From IMG/VR virus record IMGVR_UViG_3300031227_000045, positions 1 to 58,916 of that record: 58,916 bases of DNA; one strand, 5' to 3'. Shown here in pieces: positions 45,801 through 52,962 of the stretch; within the stretch, counting starts at the first letter, position 1; each line of letters opens with the position of its first letter. The position numbers and the translations under genes were made by a program. The notes below the pieces were generated by a model. It was not told the origin of the DNA, made no database searches, and saw only the letters and a list, made by a program, of their open reading frames with translations. Source of the stretch: a virus.

Positions 45801-46171
45801 ATTTTACAACCAGCTCCACCAGACAAAGCGCTGGGAGTTAATATCATTCTTAACATACAATATACAGCCATTAACCACGATTTACCAAAACCACGACTTG
45901 CCACGAACATTGGGAAGGGACGAGTCCACATTTTATACAACACCACAGCTTGTTCGGGTAGCAATTCAATGTTCAAGAGTATCTTACATGCAAATGACAG
46001 ATACCATGGGTTGCGCATCAACTTTAATTCATAGTACCCAGGTGGTTTATGAATCCAGTCTTTTGGTCTCTTTAACGGATTTTTAAGAGTGCGGCGTCTA
46101 TGTTTTTTTAAATCTAGGTCTAACCATGCCCTAGATTGGTCTTCTAAATATTGTTTATATTGATTATCCAT
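42854..46171 (-). CDS. Terminase large subunit interrupted by an intein
   Basis: A 1105-residue reading frame that reads as a 706-residue packaging motor plus a 399-residue intein. The N-terminal ATPase has Walker A FVASRGFGKSW (near 90-100) and Walker B IIIADEFGSIP (near 196-206). The C-terminal nuclease domain has YGIDPASEADNFS, IGMDAQGGG and KDRYSALVIAN. The intein cuts between the two, after MEYGA. The start is ATG 46171 rather than TTG 46183, and it overlaps the ERCC4-type gene's stop by eight bases. Confidence 0.9.
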   Translation of the reverse strand: MDNQYKQYLEDQSRAWLDLDLKKHRRRTLKNPLKRPKDWIHKPPGYYELKLMRNPWYLSFACKILLNIELLPEQAVVLYKMWTRPFPMFVASRGFGKSWLMAVYCMLRMILTPSALSGGAGCKIVIVGAAFRQSKVIFEYMETLWRNAPIYRDLVDSESGPRKDTDRCTMRVNENWTIAVPLGDGSKIRGLRATIIIADEFGSIPPSIYETVVQGFAAVSADPIDNVKAFASREHRKRVGTWTEIQETDFQTKHGNQIIISGTADYDFKHYADYWKRYCAFVRAENNATALREQGFTVDEMGEHFHSSDYCVIRIPYKLIPQGFMDDKVVARARATVHSGIYQMEYGACECKNTSITTNNGVKFIQNVQLGDLVLTHQGRFRPVTKRTYRHYVGKIYQYKTFGYSKQIGITVDHPFWYGNNLFEPLKEQTCLTNLNELANINILNIEDVCTNYLETLDEKYIYPQSSQSKINLEQQRYIRQGSRTQVSLSKEFGIGQTAISYIENDNRKPKTSIIKTVSLDYNFGLIIGYYAAEGSVGADGRQVSFALDEHKDTEYQKQLLQAIQKVFGFQGKRYVKKKNTVEICVNSRLVAEIMKHICPGISHDKLIKHNIMFANEECLKGIIEGYWNGDGYISYDKDCSDAHCINQSLLNQIRIGLSYFEISSSLLDKADGTVSLTMSGNNHRKFLAEFYKKIHIDIGCGFIRNINNMTILPILEKEEIDYDGLVYNLEVEEDSSYSTLNATTHNCFTADSDGFFKRSLIESCVAVEKNINSGHFPVWCNQPYNTMTRGNPTAQYAYGIDPASEADNFSIVVLEIHPEHQRVVYCWTTNRGDFKKRQRAGLTETADFYGFCARKIRDLMVVFPPAIGHPKGASIGMDAQGGGIAVMEALHDPDKIHPGEISLWPIIDPDKEKDTDDLPGSHIVDLVQFAKFDWTSEANHGLRKDMEDKVLLFPQFDPVTLELSAIDDGERVDAFRKKHGKELTIYDSLEDAVLEIEELKNELTTIVMTRTGTGTQGRDRWDTPEVKTETGRKGHLRKDRYSALVIANMVARQIQRRLPVIEYEAIGGFVGQMGPPKEGERMYNGPEWFTKGTDTFSGFAVRKK
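43931..45127 (-). other. LAGLIDADG intein in large terminase
   Basis: A 399-residue in-frame element from Cys1 (CECKNTSITTNNG) to His-Asn (NATTHN) followed by Cys+1. It has block B (GITVDHPFW), two LAGLIDADG motifs (IIGYYAAEGSV and IIEGYWNGDGYI, with Glu and Asp as the acid residues), block F (VYNLEVEEDSSY) and block G. A helix-turn-helix (SLSKEFGIGQTAISYIEN) lies before the nuclease. All splicing residues are present, so it should splice and restore MEYGA-CFTADSDGF. Confidence 0.9.
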
Positions 46172-46619
46172 ATTTCTCAGCAACTCTTTTCATAATACTA
46201 GTAGCTATACTAACTGCGTTTATTGTAGTACCAGCTAAAATAATTGGTATTCTATCATTAATCATAATTTCCGACATTCTTTTATGTATATACGGACCCT
46301 TCACCTTTAGTTTTCTCCACATCTTTTTAGGCACACCAGAACCCATAGGATAAGCATTGATTTCTTCTAAGCCAAATTCAAAGATGAGAAACGCATATGG
46401 AAACTGTGCCATCCTTTTAAGCTCTCTCTCAAAGCGTGCTTCAGTAGCATTGGTAGCAAATTCTGCTACATTTCTTTTGCGCTCAATACATAACTCATCT
46501 TCTAAACCCTCTATAGTATAATCCCCGGTAGGTAATTTATGACGAATAGTACGCGCTACAGCCACACTTGTAAATTGCCACGGAAGCTGTTCTTTGGTAT
46601 CAATAATAACATTAAACAT
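46164..46619 (-). CDS. ERCC4-type nuclease
   Basis: A 151-residue nuclease. It has the XPF/ERCC4 core: N-terminal VIIDTKEQLPW (Asp7), then LPTGDYTIEG (Asp33) and IERKRNVAEF with E46-R47-K48, the G-D-x-n-E-R-K pattern. XPF-type nucleases cut branched or flapped DNA. The start is ATG 46619 (MFNVIID); an upstream 27-residue extension overlaps the HNH gene. It overlaps the large terminase start. In phages such genes may trim packaging or recombination intermediates. Confidence 0.8.
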   Translation of the reverse strand: MFNVIIDTKEQLPWQFTSVAVARTIRHKLPTGDYTIEGLEDELCIERKRNVAEFATNATEARFERELKRMAQFPYAFLIFEFGLEEINAYPMGSGVPKKMWRKLKVKGPYIHKRMSEIMINDRIPIILAGTTINAVSIATSIMKRVAEKYG

Positions 46620-46921
46620 TAGGTAGTTCCTACAATAGTAATTAAAAGAGGTGCATATGTTTCTTCTGCACCAGTAACCTGTTTGTGATGTGCCCAACAT
46701 AGCGTAACCCCATTATTTACGTCATAGCGCAAGAATGGATTACTTGACCATTTTTGAATATGATGCGCAGATAATCTACGCTTACATTTACATCCAGGCC
46801 ACCTACATTGATATTTATCCCTTTTATAAACCGCCGTACGCCACTGTTTATACTGTGGGTCCAATGTTTGCTCAGGGCGATTTGGGTTAAACCAAAATTT
46901 CTTTTTATATCTTCTTCGCAT
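46619..46921 (-). CDS. HNH protein next to terminase
   Basis: A 100-residue HNH protein: YQCRWPGCKCKRRLSAHHIQ, then NNGVTLCWAHHKQVTG with zinc Cys and the catalytic His-His. It is compact and lacks extra DNA-binding modules, so it may be a packaging partner of the terminase (as in HK97-like phages) rather than a homing enzyme. It overlaps gmd by 17 bases and the ERCC4 gene by one. Confidence 0.75.
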   Translation of the reverse strand: MRRRYKKKFWFNPNRPEQTLDPQYKQWRTAVYKRDKYQCRWPGCKCKRRLSAHHIQKWSSNPFLRYDVNNGVTLCWAHHKQVTGAEETYAPLLITIVGTT

Positions 46922-47996
46922 GTTCTATATCGCTAAATACCATTCTTTTAACTAAATCTTTAAAGTTAACAGTGGGTTCCCAGCCTAATCTCTTTTTAGC
47001 TTTAGCAGCATAACCGCATAAATATTGCACATCAGAAGGACGATAAAATTTAGGGTCTATAACAACTAAATTTTTCCAATCATCTATATGGGCTAATTTA
47101 AAAGCTAAATCTAAGAACTCTCTAATTGTATGTACTTTACCAGTAGCAACAACATAGTCACCTGGTTCATCAGCATTAACCATCATCCACATCATACGAA
47201 CATAATCTTCAGCGTGGCCCCAGTCTCTAGCAGCCTCTATATTACCTAGTCTTAGTTTTAAAAATGAATGTTCTTTTCCATGATATTTAAGATTGAGTGT
47301 ATAAATTTCGTTTTCATTAGGTATTAACCTAGACTTGTCAATATGGAAATAATTACACCATGCTACAAATTCCCCAATCCACTTAGTAATCTTACGTGTT
47401 ATAAAATTCTCACCACGACGCTCACTTTCATGATTAAATAGAATACCTGCGGATGCATGTATACCATATGCATTACGATACATGCTAACTAAATGGTGGG
47501 CCGCAGTTTTAGCAATAGCATAAGGAGAAGTCGGCATTAATGGAACAGTTTCATCTTGATAAGCTGTGTTTATATCAACACCTTGTACATCTCGTTTAAA
47601 ATTATTTCCAAACATCTCCGAGGTTGACGCTTGATAAAAATGCGTATCAGGACTACACACTCGAATTGCCTCTAGGATATTTAGAACACCACCAGCACAC
47701 ACATCTAATGTATAACAAGGCTGTTGAAAACTAGTACCTACGTGTGATTGTGCCGCAAGATTATAACATTCATCGGGTTTATATTCAGAAATTATACCTG
47801 TTACGGATGGCATATCTGTGACATCACCCTGAACTAACGTAAAGTTGTCATTGGACAACACATTCAATAATCTCTCTGTGTTATTAACACTTGAACGCCT
47901 TGCAACCCCTATAACCTTATATCCTTTCCATAATAAGAGTTCACTTAAATACGAACCATCTTGTCCGGTAACTCCAAAAATTACTGCATTCCTCAT
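46905..47996 (-). CDS. gmd: GDP-mannose 4,6-dehydratase
   Basis: A 363-residue short-chain dehydrogenase-fold enzyme. It makes GDP-4-keto-6-deoxymannose, the precursor of GDP-fucose or GDP-rhamnose. Motifs: NADP loop GVTGQDGSYL (residues 8-17), T125-S126-E127 in ASTSEMFG, and Y159-x3-K163 in SPYAIAKTAAH, plus NHESERRGENFITRKI near 188-203. Full family length. It lies in the terminase operon and may feed the glycosyltransferase cassette at the left end. AAGGATG is 8 bases upstream of ATG 47996. Confidence 0.92.
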   Translation of the reverse strand: MRNAVIFGVTGQDGSYLSELLLWKGYKVIGVARRSSVNNTERLLNVLSNDNFTLVQGDVTDMPSVTGIISEYKPDECYNLAAQSHVGTSFQQPCYTLDVCAGGVLNILEAIRVCSPDTHFYQASTSEMFGNNFKRDVQGVDINTAYQDETVPLMPTSPYAIAKTAAHHLVSMYRNAYGIHASAGILFNHESERRGENFITRKITKWIGEFVAWCNYFHIDKSRLIPNENEIYTLNLKYHGKEHSFLKLRLGNIEAARDWGHAEDYVRMMWMMVNADEPGDYVVATGKVHTIREFLDLAFKLAHIDDWKNLVVIDPKFYRPSDVQYLCGYAAKAKKRLGWEPTVNFKDLVKRMVFSDIEHAKKI

Positions 47997-48008
47997 GATA
48001 TCATCCTT

Positions 48009-48473
48009 TTAAGCGTGTCGTGTTTTAGTAGGGTCATTAATTGATTTACCTGGGTTGGGAATAAATACTCCGGTTCTACTACCAGGAATTGATTTGAGTG
48101 GTTGAGTAGGCACAACTGAATGATTACGTTGTGTTGGACCAGCTATCACTGGGACATTCTTACCATGCGCACGCGAAACATTATGGACGTTTCTAACTGC
48201 TTTAACAGTTTCATCAGATAAACTCTTATCATATGCATCTGGTTTAGCAGGAGAAGATATAGGTTTCATTGGTCTTGCTTCAACAATAGACTTTACGGGT
48301 ACTTCTTCGTCTACAGCAAAACCTTTTAGGGGTGCTGTATACTTTGCTAATGCCGCTAGTTCTTTTTCTTTTCTTAATAGGGTTTCCTTTAATCTATTTG
48401 CTGCATCTTGCATAATACCATCGTCATCAGATGGTACTGATTGTAAACTCTCTTCTTTATTCGTCTTATTCAT
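48009..48473 (-). CDS. Disordered terminase-region protein
   Basis: A 154-residue protein, mostly polar and low-complexity (Lys-, Asp- and Pro-rich) with a short helix (MQDAANRLKETLLRKEKEL). The start is ATG 48473 rather than one six residues earlier. It overlaps the small terminase-like gene by eight bases. No function can be told. Confidence 0.6.
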   Translation of the reverse strand: MNKTNKEESLQSVPSDDDGIMQDAANRLKETLLRKEKELAALAKYTAPLKGFAVDEEVPVKSIVEARPMKPISSPAKPDAYDKSLSDETVKAVRNVHNVSRAHGKNVPVIAGPTQRNHSVVPTQPLKSIPGSRTGVFIPNPGKSINDPTKTRHA

Positions 48474-49275
48474 CTTGTAAATACTCCACATCTAGTAAGG
48501 GTTGGTCTACTTTTCCGTCTTCATACTCGTGAAACTCTGCTAATTTTTTAGCTTTCTGTTCTGCCGCAATCTTAAAGAGTTCAGCTTCTTCTCCCATGTC
48601 TGAGCGCCTCTCTTCGTCTTCTAACATTCTCAATAATCCTTGCCAGCTAGTCTTACTATCTTCGACCCTTTTAATACGGTCATCTCTACTAGCTTTAAGC
48701 GCCTTGGTAAGGTATTTAGATACATCTGATAATTTAGCATATTCAGTAGTGTATGCCATTACGGATGCGCGAGATGCAGCAATCTGAGTGGATAAATTAG
48801 CCATCAAATCTTTATCTCTATCTCCAGGCTTTGCTTTATACTCTTTATCAAGCTGTTGTTGTAAGTCTTCAGCGCCCATTTGATTTTGTCGTCTATCTCT
48901 CATGGCGCGATTCATAGAGATTTCTATGGTAAGATATTGTTTGAGTTGCATCTCTTCAGATGGAAGCATATCTTCCTTAAACTGCAACTGCATATCAGTC
49001 CACTGTTCTTCAAAATATCTCAATTCTGTATCAGTAAATTGTTGTTCAACAATAGGCCAATATTTCTTTTCGTGTAACGTTTGCTTTAAACGTATACGAG
49101 TAGCGCTTGCCTCCTGGTCTATTTGAGGGCGCAAACTCTTTAATTTTACAAATTTAGCAATTGTTTCAACTGTTCTATTAAGTTGCTGGGCTATGTCCTC
49201 ATCAGACATTTCAGCAACATTACGTCGAATAAAGTTAATGTCGTTGTTACTAAATTTCCCACGCTTCTTTGGCAT
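48466..49275 (-). CDS. Terminase small subunit-like protein
   Basis: A 269-residue protein with an N-terminal helix-turn-helix (KFSNNDINFIRRNVAEMSDEDIAQQLNR) and long helical coils (ENQFTDTELRYFEEQW-like; LLRMLEDEERRSD). It ends in EYEDGKVDQPLLDVE. The layout, DNA-binding head plus coiled oligomer core, and place two genes before the large terminase fit a small terminase subunit, although no motif proves it. It overlaps the sigma-like gene by 26 bases. Confidence 0.6.
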   Translation of the reverse strand: MPKKRGKFSNNDINFIRRNVAEMSDEDIAQQLNRTVETIAKFVKLKSLRPQIDQEASATRIRLKQTLHEKKYWPIVEQQFTDTELRYFEEQWTDMQLQFKEDMLPSEEMQLKQYLTIEISMNRAMRDRRQNQMGAEDLQQQLDKEYKAKPGDRDKDLMANLSTQIAASRASVMAYTTEYAKLSDVSKYLTKALKASRDDRIKRVEDSKTSWQGLLRMLEDEERRSDMGEEAELFKIAAEQKAKKLAEFHEYEDGKVDQPLLDVEYLQDE

Positions 49276-49879
49276 TGATACCTGCCTCCTCTAATATAAC
49301 TAATATCGCTTGTTGTAATTTGATTCTATGATTTTTTGGTATGTGAACATCTTTTTTACACAGTAACCAATCTTTACGTAAAGTCACAGGTAGTTTTTCA
49401 TCTATAATATCTATCAACTCTTTATACATAAGTGTCTTAACAATATTATCGAAGTGTTTGGTTGATGATTCTTCCTCATCATTGATGCCCGATAAATCCA
49501 ATGGTTTCATTAGGTTCTTTTTAGCATCATTGCGCCTAACCCAATTTGTGTGCAATGGACAATCTTTAATGATATCATACACAGAGCATTCACCATTGAC
49601 AAGCTTGCTACATGAATCACATGGGGTATTAGGGCGTTCGAAATTATCTCGCTTAAAATTAAATAATCTATTATGAACATGAGTCCATAAAAAGTTTTCG
49701 AGTGGACGCTTGCCATCATATTTACCAGATGCCAAAGCTTTTATAGCCAATAGGCGTCCCTGTTGTTTCATATCGTCTATGTCATGATATCCAAAACGAA
49801 ACTTATATGCCAATCTATAAACTACTTTGTTAATGATTTGTACGACCTCATTCTCGGTCATTCCCTTGGGTATGTTCAT
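49250..49879 (-). CDS. Sigma factor-like protein
   Basis: A 209-residue protein. Residues 20-80 (AYKFRFGYHDIDDMKQQGRL; ENFLWTHVHNRLFNFKRDNF) match sigma-70 region 2, the part that melts the -10 element, including the D-D-M-x-Q-x-G and R-x-L-x-N-F-x-R patterns. A C-x-x-C...C-x6-C cluster follows (CDSCSKLVNGECSVYDIIKDC). It lacks a clear region 4, as in T4 gp55-type late sigmas. It leads the late operon, so it may direct host polymerase to the late promoters. Confidence 0.65.
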   Translation of the reverse strand: MNIPKGMTENEVVQIINKVVYRLAYKFRFGYHDIDDMKQQGRLLAIKALASGKYDGKRPLENFLWTHVHNRLFNFKRDNFERPNTPCDSCSKLVNGECSVYDIIKDCPLHTNWVRRNDAKKNLMKPLDLSGINDEEESSTKHFDNIVKTLMYKELIDIIDEKLPVTLRKDWLLCKKDVHIPKNHRIKLQQAILVILEEAGINAKEAWEI

Positions 49880-50000
49880 TAGCTTTTATGATTGCCTCTG
49901 CTTTTTCTGGTGATGGGTCTGGAACCTTTAACTCTTCAGCGACAGCCTTATTGAGCGAACCAGTGGATTGTATGATTACCTCGGATGGAACAAATGTCAT
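49848..50000 (-). CDS. Leading 50-residue protein of late operon
   Basis: ATG 50000 has GGAG eight bases upstream. The product MTFVPSEVIIQSTGSLNKAV... ends in NEHTQGNDRE. The DNA is coding-like, and its last 32 bases overlap the sigma-like gene start. It has no recognised family; being the first late gene next to a sigma it may act with it. Confidence 0.6.
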   Translation of the reverse strand: MTFVPSEVIIQSTGSLNKAVAEELKVPDPSPEKAEAIIKANEHTQGNDRE

Positions 50001-50019
50001 GATTTTCTCCAAAAAGTGG

Positions 50020-50048
50020 TTGACAGAATTATAAAACTAGCCTATAAT
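50020..50048 (+). promoter_or_regulatory. Consensus sigma-70 promoter
   Basis: TTGACA (50020-50025), 17 bases, TATAAT (50043-50048): an exact consensus. It faces the plus strand and drives the HTH gene and lipoprotein gene starting at 50114, on the divergent side of the late operon. Confidence 0.9.
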
Positions 50049-50058
50049 AGTATACACT
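50044..50058 (-). promoter_or_regulatory. Candidate late promoter motif AGTGTATACTATTAT
   Basis: The minus strand reads AGTGTATACTATTAT, 44 bases before the leading late gene, overlapping the -10 of the divergent early promoter. It matches the GTGTAT late set. The overlap means that the two promoters could exclude each other. Confidence 0.4.
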
Positions 50059-50113
50059 GTAAGTGTGGCGTATGACACCAAGAAATGTGGATATTTCAAG
50101 AAATAGGAGCAAA

Positions 50114-50380
50114 ATGATGAATAAAATATGGTCAGACGTAGATAAACAGTTCGTTAAGGACAACGCTGGTAAGATGAAGGATAGTAAGATAGCAGAAGAA
50201 TTGACTAAGCGTAACAATAGAAAGGTCAGTTTACAAGCTGTACGTAAACAACGCCAAAAGCTAGGTTTAAACAAAAAACCTGGCAGAGGTATATGTGCGC
50301 TAGTAGAGCAGGAAAAAATTCAACAACCAATGGCGGCACCAACCCCATCATCGGGTGTCCCCGCTAATGTAGCTTTATAA
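50114..50380 (+). CDS. HTH DNA-binding protein
   Basis: An 88-residue protein, starting at ATG 50114 (or the next ATG at 50117) after AGGAG. It has a Myb-like or small-terminase-like helix-turn-helix: WSDVDKQFVKDNAGKMKDSK, then ELTKRNNRKVSLQAVRKQRQ, then KKPGRGICALV. The late TerS-like protein has a similar N-terminal pattern. It likely binds DNA as an early regulator. A longer start at 50063 would reach over the promoter -10 downstream region and has no ribosome site. Confidence 0.65.
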   Translation: MMNKIWSDVDKQFVKDNAGKMKDSKIAEELTKRNNRKVSLQAVRKQRQKLGLNKKPGRGICALVEQEKIQQPMAAPTPSSGVPANVAL

Positions 50381-50391
50381 GGAGGCTTAAA

Positions 50392-50874
50392 ATGAAGACT
50401 AAAGTACTGAGTATAGTTAGTCTGATATTCTTGTGTGGGTGTTTATTAACATCAGAGACTATGGGACAAGAACGCATACCTTACCATCCATATGTTCATT
50501 CACCTAATTTGTCTAAGATTATACCACAAATGGTACAGTATAACGTAACATTATACACAGACCATAAGGACACTAATGGTATTTCCTTTCTGCAACACAT
50601 ACGTATCTATGCGAATCCAGAATCAACATTAGCCTATCGTGCCGTGTACAAAGATGTGTTCAACACTCTGGTTGTGATACCTTTAGAAACCGGTGGGGTG
50701 CTGTTCGTTCCCCAACCATCTATTAAGGGAATTAAGATTGTCCACTCTCCCAAAAAGCAAAAAACCACGCTAAGCATGACGAAACCCACAAATTATTTGA
50801 CAGAAATTCCAAATGGTCCAACAGTTCGGCTTGACAAACTGCCGACTTATGATATAATGCCGATGCCGCAGTAG
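50392..50874 (+). CDS. Secreted or lipoprotein-like protein
   Basis: A 160-residue protein with an N-terminal signal: basic MKTK, hydrophobic VLSIVSLIFLCGCLL and a Leu-Cys-Gly-Cys lipobox-like end at residue 17, then a polar body with beta strands. A strong AAGGAGG precedes ATG 50392. As a lipoprotein it would be anchored on the outer or inner membrane; superinfection exclusion is a common role of such phage proteins but this is inference. The lipobox Cys-2 is unusual, so plain secretion is possible. Confidence 0.6.
   Translation: MKTKVLSIVSLIFLCGCLLTSETMGQERIPYHPYVHSPNLSKIIPQMVQYNVTLYTDHKDTNGISFLQHIRIYANPESTLAYRAVYKDVFNTLVVIPLETGGVLFVPQPSIKGIKIVHSPKKQKTTLSMTKPTNYLTEIPNGPTVRLDKLPTYDIMPMPQ
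50831..50858 (+). promoter_or_regulatory. Consensus sigma-70 promoter for nadV
   Basis: TTGACA (50831-50836), 16 bases, TATAAT (50853-50858), inside the end of the lipoprotein gene and about 60 bases before nadV. Exact hexamers and near-ideal spacing make it a strong promoter. Confidence 0.85.
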
Positions 50875-50919
50875 GATGGCGAGGTTTCAAAGACATTTTC
50901 AAATTTTGAGGAGTAAGGT

Positions 50920-52344
50920 ATGATACTAGGTTATAATGAGAACATTATGCTGTTGACTGACTCGTACAAGACAAGTCACTACAAACAATATCCCCCAAAG
51001 ACAACCAATGTCTATTCTTATTTTGAGAGTAGGGGCGCCCCTTATGATATTTGTTTCTTCGGTTTACAATACATCCTTGAGCGATATTTAGCTGGCGTAC
51101 AAGTTACACCTGATAAAATACGACAAGCTAGAGACCTTGTTAATGAACACATGGGCGGCGATGTTTTCAATACTGATGGTTGGAACTATATTCTCCACAA
51201 CTATCAAGGACGCTTACCCGTGCGCATTAAAGCAGTTCCCGAAGGTACTGTGGTTTCCCCACACAATGTTCTGATGACTATTGAGAACACTGACCCAAAT
51301 TGCTACTGGCTGACTAACTATCTTGAAACACTCTTAGTTCAAGCATGGTATCCTACTACGGTAGCCTCTCAAAGTCGCGCCATGAAACAAATCATACAAA
51401 GACACGCCGATGTAACCAGCGAAGACACAAATGTAGATTTTAAACTTCATGACTTTGGTTTTCGGGGTTCTACCTCTGTTGAGAGCGCTGCATTGGGTGG
51501 GGCCGCACACCTTTTAAACTTCAGGGGCACTGATACAATAGCCGCCCTCTCATTACTAAAGCAGTATTATGGAGCAGATGATGTAGCGGGATTTTCTATT
51601 CCAGCATCGGAACACAGCACTATGACGGCGTGGGGTCAGGACCGTGAACTTGATGCCATGCGCAATATGCTTGAACAGTATCCTACTGGTCTAGTTGCAT
51701 GTGTTAGTGATTCATTTGATATTTATCAAGCATGTGAAAAATACTGGGGCACATTACTAAAAGACCGAGTATTGGCGCGAGATGGTATATTAGTAGTGCG
51801 TCCTGATAGCGGTGACCCACCAACAGTAGTCAGAAAGGTTTTAACAATCCTTGGTAAACAATTTGGATATACTGTTAATAGTAAGGGGTATAAAGTACTA
51901 AATCCCAAGGTAAGAGTTATCCAAGGTGACGGTATTGACATTAAAATGTTAAAGGAAATTCTTTATCATATACAAGTAACAGGTCAGTGGGCCTCAGAGA
52001 ATGTTGCATTTGGGTCTGGTGGTGGTTTATTACAAAAGGTTGATAAAGACACTTGTAAATTTGCCTTTAAGTGTTCTAGCGTGGTTGTAGATGGCGAAAA
52101 AAGAGATGTTTGGAAAAAGCCCATAACTGACTCTGGTAAGGACAGTAAAAGAGGGCGATTGTCATTAATTCGCAGTGATGCTAATTTTATTAGGCGTCAT
52201 AAAGATGAATTTATAACTGTAGCAGAAAATCGTAATAAAAACTACGATGAACTTCAAACTGTCTTTCTGAATGGAGCAATAGTAAGAAGAGATTCTTTGA
52301 CAGCTATTAGAAAGAGAGTAACTAGCCCACCAGTCGGTGTATAG
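50920..52344 (+). CDS. nadV: Nicotinamide phosphoribosyltransferase
   Basis: A 474-residue enzyme that joins nicotinamide and PRPP to make NMN for NAD+ salvage. It matches NAMPT: DSYKTSHYKQYP near residue 13, FGLQYIL, DFGFRGSTSVESAALGGAAH near 180, PASEHSTM (His being the catalytic one in the family), SDSFDIYQ, RPDSGDP, IQGDGIDI and FGSGGGLLQKVDKDT. Full length. GAGGAG lies before ATG 50920. In phages it can rebuild host NAD+ during infection or after NAD+-consuming defence systems act. A partner NMN adenylyltransferase is not in this window. Confidence 0.93.
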   Translation: MILGYNENIMLLTDSYKTSHYKQYPPKTTNVYSYFESRGAPYDICFFGLQYILERYLAGVQVTPDKIRQARDLVNEHMGGDVFNTDGWNYILHNYQGRLPVRIKAVPEGTVVSPHNVLMTIENTDPNCYWLTNYLETLLVQAWYPTTVASQSRAMKQIIQRHADVTSEDTNVDFKLHDFGFRGSTSVESAALGGAAHLLNFRGTDTIAALSLLKQYYGADDVAGFSIPASEHSTMTAWGQDRELDAMRNMLEQYPTGLVACVSDSFDIYQACEKYWGTLLKDRVLARDGILVVRPDSGDPPTVVRKVLTILGKQFGYTVNSKGYKVLNPKVRVIQGDGIDIKMLKEILYHIQVTGQWASENVAFGSGGGLLQKVDKDTCKFAFKCSSVVVDGEKRDVWKKPITDSGKDSKRGRLSLIRSDANFIRRHKDEFITVAENRNKNYDELQTVFLNGAIVRRDSLTAIRKRVTSPPVGV

Positions 52345-52414
52345 TAATGTGGTGGGACGCACTTTTTGTTGCCCCTTAACTATTCTAGGTTTTAAGAAAA
52401 GGAGGAGACACTCG

Positions 52415-52441
52415 ATGTACTTCACTTCAATTCTAGCATAG
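52415..52441 (+). CDS. Eight-residue leader peptide candidate
   Basis: ATG 52415 opens an eight-codon frame (MYFTSILA, then TAG) right after a perfect GGAGGAG at 52401-52407. A tiny frame with such a strong ribosome site upstream of a terminator hairpin (52491-52523) looks like a transcription-attenuation leader for the MCL pair. It could also be chance. Confidence 0.35.
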   Translation: MYFTSILA

Positions 52442-52490
52442 GGAGGGGGTGGTCATATCTCGGTGTGTCTTGCCGTATCATAGACAACAT

Positions 52491-52523
52491 GAGGGTCGCA
52501 TCAATTGGTGCGACCCTCTTTAT
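52491..52523 (+). terminator. Terminator/attenuator before MCL pair
   Basis: A perfect 10-bp stem GAGGGTCGCA / TGCGACCCTC with an 8-base loop, then TTTAT. It lies between nadV and the MCL pair and 50 bases downstream of the leader-peptide candidate. The T run is short, so ending may be partial. Confidence 0.65.
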
Positions 52524-52542
52524 ATTGAAAGGAATACTTAAA

Positions 52543-52929
52543 ATGTGTTTGGTTAAAAGTAAGGTTCATACTAAAGAATTTCGTAAAGAAGCACCTAAAA
52601 TTGTTACTGTATGGAAAGTTCTATTGGTAAGGAATGATAGGTGGTTTAGTCCATATAGATGTACGGATAATGCTATTAAACCAGGCGAGTGGTTACTTTC
52701 TAATAGACGCTGGTATCACCGCTGGCAAGAACGATTAGGAACAGTCCATAATGGAATTCATGTTTATCTAGACGAAAACTGGGCTAGGTGTTATGCTATT
52801 GGTAATTCTACAAACCTAATTCTTGTAGAATGTACCGCCAGAAGAAAAGATTTTGTTAGTTGTTGTTATTCCAAACGACATGCAGTTTTTACTAAGATTC
52901 TTATACCAAAGCAACCAGACTGGCAGTAA
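52543..52929 (+). CDS. MCL-family small protein, copy 1
   Basis: A 128-residue protein beginning Met-Cys-Leu-Val, with the blocks IVTVWKV, RRWYHRW, NGIHVYLDE and KRHAVFTKILIPK. The next gene begins Met-Cys-Leu-Ile and shares all four, so this is a tandem duplicate. The start MCL... is, from memory, seen in small phage proteins. Met removal would expose Cys, which may matter chemically, but no enzyme motif is seen. AAAGGA lies before ATG 52543. Confidence 0.65.
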   Translation: MCLVKSKVHTKEFRKEAPKIVTVWKVLLVRNDRWFSPYRCTDNAIKPGEWLLSNRRWYHRWQERLGTVHNGIHVYLDENWARCYAIGNSTNLILVECTARRKDFVSCCYSKRHAVFTKILIPKQPDWQ

Positions 52930-52962
52930 CTAGAAAAGAAGATACAAAAAGGATAACAAAAT

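Noticed and set aside
46172-46183. TTG start four codons upstream for the large terminase
   Set aside because: ATG 46171 is in frame and a more usual start; neither has a strong ribosome site, so the choice is modestly supported.
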